Made by a program: the position numbers and the translations under genes. Source: Prauserella shujinwangii (GTDB lineage Bacteria; Actinomycetota; Actinomycetes; Mycobacteriales; Pseudonocardiaceae). From it: a stretch of DNA of 64,000 nucleotides. The stretch lies in the NCBI RefSeq assembly GCF_003001955.1, contig NZ_PVNH01000001.1, positions 186,001 to 250,000 on the forward strand. The letters are read 5' to 3'. A model generated the notes under the pieces. The model had not been told where the DNA came from, searched no databases, and saw nothing but the letters and a program-made list of their open reading frames with translations. Below are positions 14,094-21,494 of this stretch, one piece after another. The number at the start of each line of letters is the position of its first letter. The stretch's first letter is position 1.

Positions 14094-15587
14094 ATGCTGG
14101 GTGAAGTGGATCGTTCTTCGCGGGGTGCGGGGCTCGCGTCCGTCCTCGGCGACTGGACCGCCGGCTCCGGGCCGCTGTATCTCAAGCTGACGGATGCACT
14201 GGCCCGTGCGGCCAAGGAGGGCGCGTTGCGGGCGGGGGACCGGCTGCCGTCCGAGCGGGAACTGGCCCGCTCGCTCGCCGTGAGCAGGGCGACGGTGGTG
14301 GCCGCCTACAGCGAGCTGCGGGACCGGGGTGTACTGGAGCGCAGGCAGGGCAGCGGCACGCGGGTGGCCGCGGGCGTGCGGCCGCCGCACAGCGACGGCC
14401 GGGTCCGCGGCGGCCAGGGCACCGCGATCTTCCAGCGCCTCATCGACGGCCCCGGTTCGCTGATCTCGCTCGCGTGCGCCGCCGAGGGCGGTGCGCCGGA
14501 GGTGGCCGACACGTTGCGCGAGGTGGCCGAGCACGACATGGCGAGCCTGCTCGCGGAGCCCGGCTACCACCCGCGCGGGCTGCCCGCCCTGCGGGAGGCG
14601 CTCGCCGAGCACTACACGGCCCTCGGCGTGCCCACGACCCCCGACCAGCTGCTCGTTACCACCGGCGCGCACCAGGCGCTCGTGCTGGTGGCCGAGGTGT
14701 ACCTGCGGCAGGCCTCCACGGTGGTGGTCGAGGCCCCGAGCTGGCCCGCCTGCCTCGACGTCTTCCGCGCCGCGCACGCCGAACTGGTCCACGTGCCGCT
14801 CGACGACGAGGGGATCGATGAGCGGGGCCTTGCCGCGGCGCTGGCCGCGCACGCCCCGGCACTGCTCTATGTGATGCCGACCTACCACAACCCGACCGGC
14901 GTGCTCATGTCCGAACCGCGCAGGCGGCGCGTGCTCGAACTGGCCTCCCGGCACGGAGTACCGGTGCTGGAGGACAACGCCTACGCGGGCTGCGATCTCG
15001 GCACCGGGGACACGGCCCCGCCCGCCCCGCTCGCGGCGTTCGCCGGTGCGGATGCCGAGACGATCACGGTCGAGTCCCTCGGCAAGGCCGTCTGGGGCGG
15101 TCTGCGGGTCGGCTGGGTGCGCGGGCCGGCGGGGCTGATCGAACGCTGCGCGCGCCGCAAGGCGCTGGCCGACCTCGGCAGCCCGGTCATCGAACAGGCC
15201 ATGGCGGCCCGTCTCGTCCCCCGGCTGGCGGAGCTCGCCGAGCACCGCTCCGTGCTGCAGCGGGAACGGTGTGCGCTGCTGGAGCGGCTGCTGCGGGAGC
15301 ACCTGCCGGACTGGCGCTGGCGGCACCCGGACGGCGGCTCGTCGTTGTGGGTGGCGCTGCCCGACGCCAGTGCCGATGTGCTCGCCCAGGTGGCACTCCG
15401 GCACGGGGTCGAGGTGATCCCGGGCTCGGCGATGGACTCGACCGGTGCCCACGACAACCACCTGCGGCTGCCCTTCACGCACCCGCCCGACGTCATGGGG
15501 GAGCTGGTGCGGAGGCTGGCTGCCGCCTGGGAGGAGCTGCGCCGCTACGGACCCAGCGACTGCGGGCCGCTGCGCCCCATCGTCTGA
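14094..15587 (+). CDS. MocR/PdxR-type GntR regulator with aminotransferase domain
   Basis: A 497-residue fusion of an N-terminal GntR winged helix (RAGDRLPSERELARSLAVSR followed by ATVVAAYSEL) with a fold type I PLP aminotransferase domain. The domain keeps the family motifs YVMPTYHNPTG and VLEDNAYAG and the PLP-binding lysine in VESLGKAVWGG. MocR proteins sense PLP or amino compounds and act as activators/repressors. The nearest target candidates are itself and the divergent small membrane protein; no pyridoxine genes are adjacent. ATG 14094 follows GGAGAAAGAG (14081-14090). Confidence 0.92.
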   Translation: MLGEVDRSSRGAGLASVLGDWTAGSGPLYLKLTDALARAAKEGALRAGDRLPSERELARSLAVSRATVVAAYSELRDRGVLERRQGSGTRVAAGVRPPHSDGRVRGGQGTAIFQRLIDGPGSLISLACAAEGGAPEVADTLREVAEHDMASLLAEPGYHPRGLPALREALAEHYTALGVPTTPDQLLVTTGAHQALVLVAEVYLRQASTVVVEAPSWPACLDVFRAAHAELVHVPLDDEGIDERGLAAALAAHAPALLYVMPTYHNPTGVLMSEPRRRRVLELASRHGVPVLEDNAYAGCDLGTGDTAPPAPLAAFAGADAETITVESLGKAVWGGLRVGWVRGPAGLIERCARRKALADLGSPVIEQAMAARLVPRLAELAEHRSVLQRERCALLERLLREHLPDWRWRHPDGGSSLWVALPDASADVLAQVALRHGVEVIPGSAMDSTGAHDNHLRLPFTHPPDVMGELVRRLAAAWEELRRYGPSDCGPLRPIV

Positions 15588-15599
15588 CCGGCGTGGTCC

Positions 15600-15938
15600 T
15601 CACTCACGCGGCGGGCCGTCGGGGCTCCAGGTGTTGGCCCGTTCGCGCAGTGCGCCGAGCCGCTCCCAGTGCGCGGCGAGCGCCCGCGCGCCCTCGCCGG
15701 TCAGCCGGATCCAGGTCTCCGGGCGCTTGCCCCGGAACCGCTTGTCGATCGCGACGATCCCGGCGGCCTCGAGCTTGCTCAGGTGTGCCGACAGGTTGCC
15801 CTTGGACAGGCCGGTGAGGCGTTGCAGGAACAGGAAGTCGGCCTCCGCGCAGGAGTTCAGCGCGGTGGTGATCGCCAGCCTGGCGGGCTCGTGGATCAGC
15901 TTGTCCAGCCCGGCCAGCTCCTCGAACGGTCCGGTCAC
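15600..15938 (-). CDS. winged-helix transcriptional regulator (MarR/ArsR-like, HTH_34 type)
   Basis: A 112-residue one-domain regulator: LIHEPARLAITTALNSCAEA, then the HTH FLFLQRLTGLSKGNLSAHLS and the wing RFRGKRPETWIRLT. This is the pattern of the small actinobacterial winged-helix family that is usually co-transcribed with a membrane protein. Its GTG start overlaps the stop of the upstream membrane gene by 4 nt. It probably represses its own operon through the GTTTGC-type palindromes at 16574-16597. Confidence 0.88.
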   Translation of the reverse strand: MTGPFEELAGLDKLIHEPARLAITTALNSCAEADFLFLQRLTGLSKGNLSAHLSKLEAAGIVAIDKRFRGKRPETWIRLTGEGARALAAHWERLGALRERANTWSPDGPPRE

Positions 15939-16528
15939 GTTCCCGAGGCCCTCCGAGCCGGCCGCGGCCGGAGCGTCCTGCGCAGGAGGAGGTGTCCCCA
16001 GACCTGGAGGACGGCGCTGCCCGCGCAGAAGGCCAGGATCCAGACTTCGGTCGTGGACAGCGGGTGCGGACCGGCGGAGCCACCCAGCGGGATCAGGCTC
16101 ACCACGAGCCACGGCACGCCCACCAGCAGCAGGGCCGGGGTCAGTGGGCGGACCAGCACGGCACCGGCCAGCGCGGCGCCGGACAGCACGATGCCCTCGA
16201 CGCTCACCGGCCATGTCAGCCCGGCGATGTCGACGGCGGCCGCCGCGACCACGGTCGCCAGCACGGGCCAGAGGAAGACCGCGTCCCGGGTGCCGGTTCG
16301 CGGGGGCCGCACCTGGCCGTAGGCCCGGCGGTAGTGGACGATCGCGGCCACCGCGGCCGCCGCGAGCGGCGGGATCGCGGCCAGGACGAGCCAGCCACCG
16401 ATCCAGTCGCTCGCCCAGGCCATCGCCAGGGCGATCCAGGCAAGCACCGGTAGCGCGGCCAGGCCTTGCAGGTACTCGAAGTGCGTGGTGACGAAGCGGA
16501 TGCGCGCCAGCTCGGCGTGGTCGGTCAC
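15935..16528 (-). CDS. multi-pass membrane protein, unknown
   Basis: A 197-residue protein with about six hydrophobic segments arranged in pairs, starting VTDHAELARIRFVTTHFEYL. No transporter signature is visible. AAAGGGA lies upstream of GTG 16528. It is coupled to the downstream winged-helix regulator (4-nt overlap), an arrangement often seen where the regulator controls a membrane-stress or envelope function; that link is inferred. The promoter region contains alternating GTTTGC half-sites. Confidence 0.8.
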   Translation of the reverse strand: MTDHAELARIRFVTTHFEYLQGLAALPVLAWIALAMAWASDWIGGWLVLAAIPPLAAAAVAAIVHYRRAYGQVRPPRTGTRDAVFLWPVLATVVAAAAVDIAGLTWPVSVEGIVLSGAALAGAVLVRPLTPALLLVGVPWLVVSLIPLGGSAGPHPLSTTEVWILAFCAGSAVLQVWGHLLLRRTLRPRPARRASGT

Positions 16529-16573
16529 GGACGTTCCCTTTCCCCCAGCGAAACGGACGACCGTCAGGCTACG

Positions 16574-16597
16574 GCAAACCGGTTTGCAACGCAAACT
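16574..16597. promoter_or_regulatory. alternating GTTTGC/GCAAAC half-sites, likely operator
   Basis: GCAAACCGGTTTGC (16574-16587) is a perfect 14-bp palindrome, and a third half-site GCAAAC follows at 16591-16596. Read on the minus strand the order is GTTTGC, GCAAAC, GTTTGC. It lies about 45 nt upstream of the membrane protein/winged-helix regulator operon and is the obvious candidate for its autoregulatory operator. Confidence 0.6.
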
Positions 16598-16636
16598 GAA
16601 CGTGGGCGGATCGGCACGGCGAGCGGCTCCGGCTCG

Positions 16637-16642
16637 TACGAT
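16637..16642 (+). promoter_or_regulatory. -10 element TACGAT, leaderless polX promoter
   Basis: TACGAT ends 7 nt before ATG 16650 and overlaps the alternative ATG at 16641. A start at 16649-16650 would give a leaderless mRNA, which supports ATG 16650 as the true start. Confidence 0.5.
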
Positions 16643-16649
16643 GGGGAAC

Positions 16650-18371
16650 ATGGCCCGGCGGAACGACGAGGTCGAGGCTCTGCTGCAGGAGTACGCCGAC
16701 CTCCTTTCCATCACCGGTGGTGACGCCTTCAAGGTGCGCGCCTACGAGCGCGCGGCGCGGGCCGTCGGCGGCCACCACGAGGACGTCTCCACGCTCGACG
16801 CGAAGCGGCTGCGTGCGGTCCCCGGTGTCGGGCGCTCGATCGCCGACAAGGTCGCGGAGTACTTCCGCACCGGGACGATCCGCTCGCTGGAGGAGGTCCG
16901 CGCGCGGATTCCCGCCGGCGTGCGGGAGCTGATGGCGATCCCCACCCTGGGTCCGAGGAAGGCCGCCCTGCTCTACCACGATCTCGGTATCAGCTCGGTC
17001 GAGGAACTGGTCGACGCGATCCACGAGGAGCGGCTGCGCGACCTCAAGGGCTTCGGCCCGAAGACCGAGGAGAACATCCTGCACGGGGTGGCGCTGCTGC
17101 GGCAGGCGGGTGGCCGGGTGCCGCTCGACGACGCCTGGGAGCTGGCTGCCGAGATCGTGGCCGAGCTGTCCGGGGTCTCCGGCTGCCTGCGGTGCGTGCA
17201 CGCCGGGTCGCTGCGCCGGTTCCGGGAGACCATCGGCGATCTCGACATCCTGGCCGCGGCCGACGACTCGGCGCCGCTGATGGACGCCTTCACCCGGCTG
17301 CCCCTCGTGGCGGAGGTCATCGCGCGCGGGGCGAAGAAGACGTCGGTGCGCACGACGAAGGGCTTTCAGGTGGACCTGCGGGTCGTGCCGGTGCAGGCGT
17401 GGGGCGCGGCGCTGCAGTACTTCACCGGTTCGAAGGAGCACAACGTCCGCATCCGCGAACGGGCCGTGCACGCCGGGCTGAAGCTGTCCGAGTACGGGCT
17501 GTTCGACGCCGAGTCCGGCGAGCTGGTCGTGTCGGAGACCGAGGAGGAGGTCTACGCCCGGCTGGGACTGCCGTGGATCCCACCGCCGCTGCGGGAGGAT
17601 CGCGGCGAGGTCGAGGCGGCGCTGCGGGGTGAGCTGCCCGAGCTGGTGACCGAGGAGGACATTCGCGGCGACCTGCACACCCACACCGATCTCACCGATG
17701 GAGTGTCCACTCTGGAGGACATGGTCGGTGCCGCCGCCGGACGCGGGCACGAGTACTTCGCCGTCACCGACCACGCGCCCAACCTGCCGATGGTGCGGAT
17801 GTCGGACGAGAAGATGCTCGCCCAGCGCGAGCGGCTGCGCGCGGTGGCAGGCGAGTACCCGGCGCTCACGCTCCTGCACGGCACGGAGCTCAACATCGAC
17901 CCGGAAGGCGAGGTCGACTGGCCCGAGGACTTCCTCGCGACCTTCGACGTGTGCGTCGCGTCCATCCACTCACACTTCACACTGTCCGGAAAGGACACCA
18001 CGCGCAGGCTGCTGCGGGCGTGCGAGAACCCGTGCGTCAACATCATCGGGCACCCGACGACCCGGCTGCTCGGCCGCCGGGACGCCATCGACGCCGACCT
18101 GGGCGAGGTGTTCCGCGCCTGCGCCCGCACCGGCACCGCCCTGGAGATCAACAGCGCGCCCGACCGGCTCGACCTCCGCGACGAGGACATCCTGCACGCG
18201 CGCCGGTACGGGGTGAAGTTCGCGATCAACACCGACGCGCACTCCGTGCGCTCACTCGACGTGCTGCGTTACGGGGTCGGCACGGCCCAGCGTGGATGGC
18301 TGACCGCCGACGAGGTGATCAACACGTGGCCCCTGGGGCGGTTGCGGGAGTTCCTGCGCAAGGGCCGCTGA
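16650..18371 (+). CDS. polX: DNA polymerase X family protein (PolX, pol beta plus PHP)
   Basis: A 573-residue bacterial family X polymerase, used in base-excision and gap-filling repair. Order: helix-hairpin-helix 8-kDa-like region with VPGVGRSIADKV and GPRKAALL; polymerase palm with GSLRRFRETIGDLDILAA, where the GDLD aspartates bind metal, and the third Asp in QVDLRVV; then a C-terminal PHP nuclease domain with GDLHTHTDLTDG, VTDHAPN, HGTELNI, IHSHF, GHPT and NTDAHS, all metal ligands present. Both activities therefore look intact. Start chosen from the leaderless promoter; MGN at 16641 is the alternative. Confidence 0.95.
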   Translation: MARRNDEVEALLQEYADLLSITGGDAFKVRAYERAARAVGGHHEDVSTLDAKRLRAVPGVGRSIADKVAEYFRTGTIRSLEEVRARIPAGVRELMAIPTLGPRKAALLYHDLGISSVEELVDAIHEERLRDLKGFGPKTEENILHGVALLRQAGGRVPLDDAWELAAEIVAELSGVSGCLRCVHAGSLRRFRETIGDLDILAAADDSAPLMDAFTRLPLVAEVIARGAKKTSVRTTKGFQVDLRVVPVQAWGAALQYFTGSKEHNVRIRERAVHAGLKLSEYGLFDAESGELVVSETEEEVYARLGLPWIPPPLREDRGEVEAALRGELPELVTEEDIRGDLHTHTDLTDGVSTLEDMVGAAAGRGHEYFAVTDHAPNLPMVRMSDEKMLAQRERLRAVAGEYPALTLLHGTELNIDPEGEVDWPEDFLATFDVCVASIHSHFTLSGKDTTRRLLRACENPCVNIIGHPTTRLLGRRDAIDADLGEVFRACARTGTALEINSAPDRLDLRDEDILHARRYGVKFAINTDAHSVRSLDVLRYGVGTAQRGWLTADEVINTWPLGRLREFLRKGR

Positions 18372-18471
18372 CGCGTGCCGGACCGGCACGGTCCGTGGGG
18401 TTCGTTCGGGGAGGCGCGGAACGCCTGGGTCTGCCCGGTGCGCTGCGTCGTGCGCTGCCGCGTCGGCTGTC

Positions 18472-18541
18472 CGTGTCCGCGACCTGCGCACGTGTGCCTG
18501 CGTCGCGCGATGCGGACACGCGTGCACAGGTCGCGGACACG
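18472..18541. terminator. long GTGTCCGC hairpin between convergent genes
   Basis: Left arm 18472-18495 and right arm 18518-18541 pair at 22 of 24 positions around a 22-nt loop. It sits in the 285-nt space between polX and the convergent marR gene, so it could terminate both transcripts. Its outer part reads CGTGTCCGCGACCTG and shares the CGTGTCC core with the array at 10673-10814. The rest of the gap shows no gene. Confidence 0.8.
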
Positions 18542-18656
18542 CGTGCAGAGATCGCGGTGGAGATCCCGGCCGCCTGAACGAGGCACGCCGTACGCCGCGC
18601 GGGCGGGGCCGATGGTTCGTGCGGCGTCACGGTTGCCCGTGCCCGGTGCCGGTGGC

Positions 18657-19109
18657 TCACCCTGGCGGGCCGGCGATGCGCCGCAGCAGGGACTCCAGTG
18701 TCGCGCGTTCGGTTCCGCTGAGGGGCCCGAGCAGGGCGCTGTCGGTCTCCGCCGCCAGCTCACGTGCCCTGGCGAGGGTCGTGTGCCCCCGCTCGGTGAG
18801 CGTCACGAGCCGGGTCCGCCGGTCCTCGGGGTCGGCCTCCCGCTTGACCAGCCCCGCCCGTTCCAGGTCGTCGACCAGCGCGACCACGGCGCTCGGGTCG
18901 ACGCCGAGCACCCCGCCCAGCTGCCGCTGCGACAGCCCGCCGCGTGCGGCGGACGCCGACAGCACCGTGTAGTGCCTGCTGCGCAGCCCGTACGGCTCGA
19001 GCGCGCGGTTGAGGTCGCGGATCGCCCGCCCGCCCGCACGGGCGAGCAGGTAGCCGACGCTGCCCGCCGGAACGTCGATGATCCCTCCCGGACTCGATGT
19101 GCATTCCAA
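18657..19109 (-). CDS. MarR-family regulator of the adjacent catabolic operon
   Basis: A 150-residue winged-helix regulator: GLSQRQLGGVLGVDPSAVVA is the recognition region and READPEDRRTRLVTLTERG the wing, including the conserved DxRxR. The only usable start in frame is TTG 19109, because a TAG stop lies five codons upstream. It is divergent from the SDR/amidohydrolase/MaoC/CoA-ligase operon with 70 nt between them. In the cou (Rhodococcus) and phd (Corynebacterium) phenylpropanoid operons a MarR protein responding to the CoA thioester represses the operon; the same logic is inferred here. Confidence 0.88.
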   Translation of the reverse strand: MECTSSPGGIIDVPAGSVGYLLARAGGRAIRDLNRALEPYGLRSRHYTVLSASAARGGLSQRQLGGVLGVDPSAVVALVDDLERAGLVKREADPEDRRTRLVTLTERGHTTLARARELAAETDSALLGPLSGTERATLESLLRRIAGPPG

Positions 19110-19111
19110 TG

Positions 19112-19163
19112 GTTGACAACTCTAATCGTTGATGGGTACACCTTTATATCAGGAAACCTGATA
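19112..19163. promoter_or_regulatory. divergent promoter with two palindromic operator candidates
   Basis: GTTGACAAC (19112-19120) is a 4-1-4 palindrome that contains a perfect TTGACA -35 (19113-19118). TATCAGG-AAA-CCTGATA (19147-19163) is a perfect 7-3-7 palindrome where transcription of the SDR operon would begin. Both lie between marR and the operon, as expected for MarR binding sites. Confidence 0.6.
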
Positions 19164-19179
19164 CTGGGAGGTGCGCCGG

Positions 19180-20091
19180 ATGGACCTCAGCGGCAAGGTC
19201 GCGATCGTGACCGGCGGTGGTCGCGGGCTCGGCCTCGCCTACGCCAAGGAGCTGGCCTCGGCCGGGGCGAAGGTCGTGGTGAACGACGTGGACACCGGGA
19301 CGGCCGAGGCCGCGGTGCAGGAGATCGCCGGCGCGGGCGGCACCGCAGTCGCCGAGGTGGCCGCCGTCGGCCCGACCGAGACCGCCGAGGCGCTCGTCGA
19401 CCGGGCCGTCACGGAGTTCGGCCGCCTCGACGTGCTGGTCACCAACGCGGGCGTGCTGCGCGACCGGGTGCTCTGGAAGATGACCGACGAGGACTTCGAC
19501 ACCGTCGTCCACGTCCACCTGCGCGGCACCTTCACGTGCGCCCGCGCCGCCGCCCGGCGGATGCGCGAGCAGGGGGAGGGCGGCAGGCTCATCCTGGTCG
19601 GCTCCCCCGCGGGGCAGCGCGGCAACTTCGGGCAGACCAACTACTCCGCGGCCAAGGCGGGCATCGCCGCGTTCGCCCGCACCTGGTCCATGGAGCTCGC
19701 CAGGGCGGGAATCACCGTCAACGCCGTGATCCCCGTGGCCGCCACCGCCATGACCGAGACGATCCCGGCGCTCGCGCCGTACGTCGAGGCCCAGCGCCGG
19801 GGTGAGCCGATGCCCCCGTTCGCGCGCCGTGCCCTCGCGTTCGGCACCCCCGAGGACGCCGCCGGGCTCGTCGGCTTCCTGGCCTCCGACGCGGCGGCCG
19901 ACGTGACCGGCCAGTGCATCGGTATCGGCGGCGACCGCCTCTCGCTGTGGTCACACCCGGCCCAGGTGGTCTCCGCCTACGCCGACGGTGGCTGGTCCGC
20001 GGACGCGATCGCGCAGGCGTGGCCGACGACGGTGGGCGCGCGGCCGGAAAGCGTCGGCGAGCAGCTGCCCGAACCACCCGCCGACCAGTGA
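19180..20091 (+). CDS. SDR-family 3-hydroxyacyl-CoA dehydrogenase-like oxidoreductase
   Basis: A 303-residue classical-type short-chain dehydrogenase. The NAD site is TGGGRGLGLAYA, the structural NAG motif is TNAGVLRD, and the catalytic Ser and Tyr-Lys are in VGSPAG and NYSAAK. It resembles the dehydrogenase part of multifunctional beta-oxidation proteins. In this operon it probably oxidises the 3-hydroxyacyl-CoA formed by the MaoC hydratase. GGGAGG (19166-19171) supports ATG 19180; GTG 19171 upstream overlaps that site. First gene of a four-gene operon. Confidence 0.9.
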   Translation: MDLSGKVAIVTGGGRGLGLAYAKELASAGAKVVVNDVDTGTAEAAVQEIAGAGGTAVAEVAAVGPTETAEALVDRAVTEFGRLDVLVTNAGVLRDRVLWKMTDEDFDTVVHVHLRGTFTCARAAARRMREQGEGGRLILVGSPAGQRGNFGQTNYSAAKAGIAAFARTWSMELARAGITVNAVIPVAATAMTETIPALAPYVEAQRRGEPMPPFARRALAFGTPEDAAGLVGFLASDAAADVTGQCIGIGGDRLSLWSHPAQVVSAYADGGWSADAIAQAWPTTVGARPESVGEQLPEPPADQ

Positions 20092-20102
20092 GGGGACCCG
20101 CC

Positions 20103-20981
20103 ATGGACCACACCCGGCTCGAGGCGATCGACGTCCACGTGCACATCGAGACGGACGGCCGCGGCAACATGTCGCTGCCGCAAGCGTTCCTCGAGGCCTC
20201 GGCCAAGCACTTCGGCGCCGACCACCGCGCGCCCACGCTGCCCGAGATCGCCGACTACTACCGGCGGCTCAACATGGGCGCGGTCGTGTTCACCGTGGAC
20301 ATCGAGTCCGCCACCGGGCACCCCGCGCTGTCCAACGAGGAGATCGCCACCGCCGCCGCCGAGCACGCCGACGTGCTCATCCCGTTCGCCAGCATCGACC
20401 CCGCGAAGGGCAGGGCGGGTGCCCGCCGGTTCCGCAAGCTGGTCACCGAGTACGGCGTGCGGGGCCTGAAGTTCCATCCCAGCATCCAGGACTTCGCGCC
20501 CAACGACGGCAGCGCGTACCCCCTGCTGGAGGTGGCGCAGGAGCTGGGCGTGCCCGCGCTGTTCCACACCGGGCAGACGGGGATCGGCGCCGGCCTGCCC
20601 GGCGGCGGCGGGATCAAGCTCGGGCTGTCCAACCCGATGCTCGTCGACGAGGTCGCGGTCGAGTTCCCGGACCTGACGATCATCCTCGCGCACCCTTCGT
20701 TCCCGTGGCAGGACGAGGCGCTGGCCGTGGCGAACCACAAGCCGAACGTCCACATCGACCTGTCCGGCTGGTCGCCGAAGTACTTCCCGCCACAGCTGGT
20801 GCGCTACGCCAACAGCCTGCTGCAGGACAAGGTGCTCTTCGGCTCGGACTACCCGCTCATCACGCCGGAGCGCTGGCTGCGGGACTTCGCCCAGCTCGAC
20901 CTCAAGCCGCACGTGCGGCCCAAGATCATCAAGGACAACGCGGTGCGTGTCCTGAAACTGGACCAGCAGGAGGACAAGTGA
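20103..20981 (+). CDS. amidohydrolase-2 family hydrolase (candidate beta-ketoacyl-CoA hydrolase)
   Basis: A 292-residue metal-dependent hydrolase with the TIM-barrel amidohydrolase pattern: AIDVHVHIETDG near the N-terminus, GLKFHPSIQDFAPND, ALFHTGQTG, ILAHPSFPWQDE and the terminal metal aspartate in LFGSDYPLI. In phenylpropanoid operons of Actinobacteria an amidohydrolase cleaves the aryl beta-ketoacyl-CoA by hydrolysis, replacing thiolase and releasing the free aromatic acid. That role is inferred from context; related proteins are also decarboxylases. The next start overlaps its stop by 4 nt. Confidence 0.88.
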   Translation: MDHTRLEAIDVHVHIETDGRGNMSLPQAFLEASAKHFGADHRAPTLPEIADYYRRLNMGAVVFTVDIESATGHPALSNEEIATAAAEHADVLIPFASIDPAKGRAGARRFRKLVTEYGVRGLKFHPSIQDFAPNDGSAYPLLEVAQELGVPALFHTGQTGIGAGLPGGGGIKLGLSNPMLVDEVAVEFPDLTIILAHPSFPWQDEALAVANHKPNVHIDLSGWSPKYFPPQLVRYANSLLQDKVLFGSDYPLITPERWLRDFAQLDLKPHVRPKIIKDNAVRVLKLDQQEDK

Positions 20982-21433
20982 CGACGAAGGTCGCGTTCGC
21001 CGACGTCAAGACCCTGGTCGGCGCCGACCTCGGGCACAGCGACTGGCTCGAGGTCACCCAGGAGCGCATCGACACGTTCGCCGACGCCACCGGCGACCAC
21101 CAGTGGATCCACGTCGACCCCGAACGGGCCAAGGACGGCCCGTTCGGCGGGACGATCGCGCACGGCTACCTCACCCTCTCGCTGCTCCTGCCGCTGTGGG
21201 GCGAGCTGCTCGACGTCGAGGGGGTGACCACGAAGGTCAACTACGGGCTGAACAAGGTCCGCTTCCCCGCGCCGGTCCGCGCCGGGTCGCGGGTGCGCGT
21301 GACCGGCACGCTGGCACAGGTCGACGAGGTGCCGGGCGACGGGCTGCAGCTGACCGCCGACGTCGTCGCCGAGATCGAGGGCGGCGGCAAACCCGCGTGC
21401 GTGGCCCAGCTCGTCGTCCGGTTCTACGCCTAG
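20978..21433 (+). CDS. MaoC-family enoyl-CoA hydratase
   Basis: A 151-residue hot-dog fold hydratase. The hydratase-2 motif is present as TGDHQWIHVDPERA, with catalytic Asp and His, followed by GTIAHGYLTLSLL. It would hydrate the double bond of a cinnamoyl-type or other enoyl-CoA. The GTG start overlaps the amidohydrolase stop (GTGA). With the SDR and the hydrolase it forms a minimal beta-oxidation set acting on the product of the CoA ligase downstream. Confidence 0.92.
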   Translation: MTTKVAFADVKTLVGADLGHSDWLEVTQERIDTFADATGDHQWIHVDPERAKDGPFGGTIAHGYLTLSLLLPLWGELLDVEGVTTKVNYGLNKVRFPAPVRAGSRVRVTGTLAQVDEVPGDGLQLTADVVAEIEGGGKPACVAQLVVRFYA

Positions 21434-21494
21434 CATCCGGGCACACCGGAGCACACCACCGCGGTACCCACCCCAGGCTCGACGAGGAGTCGGC

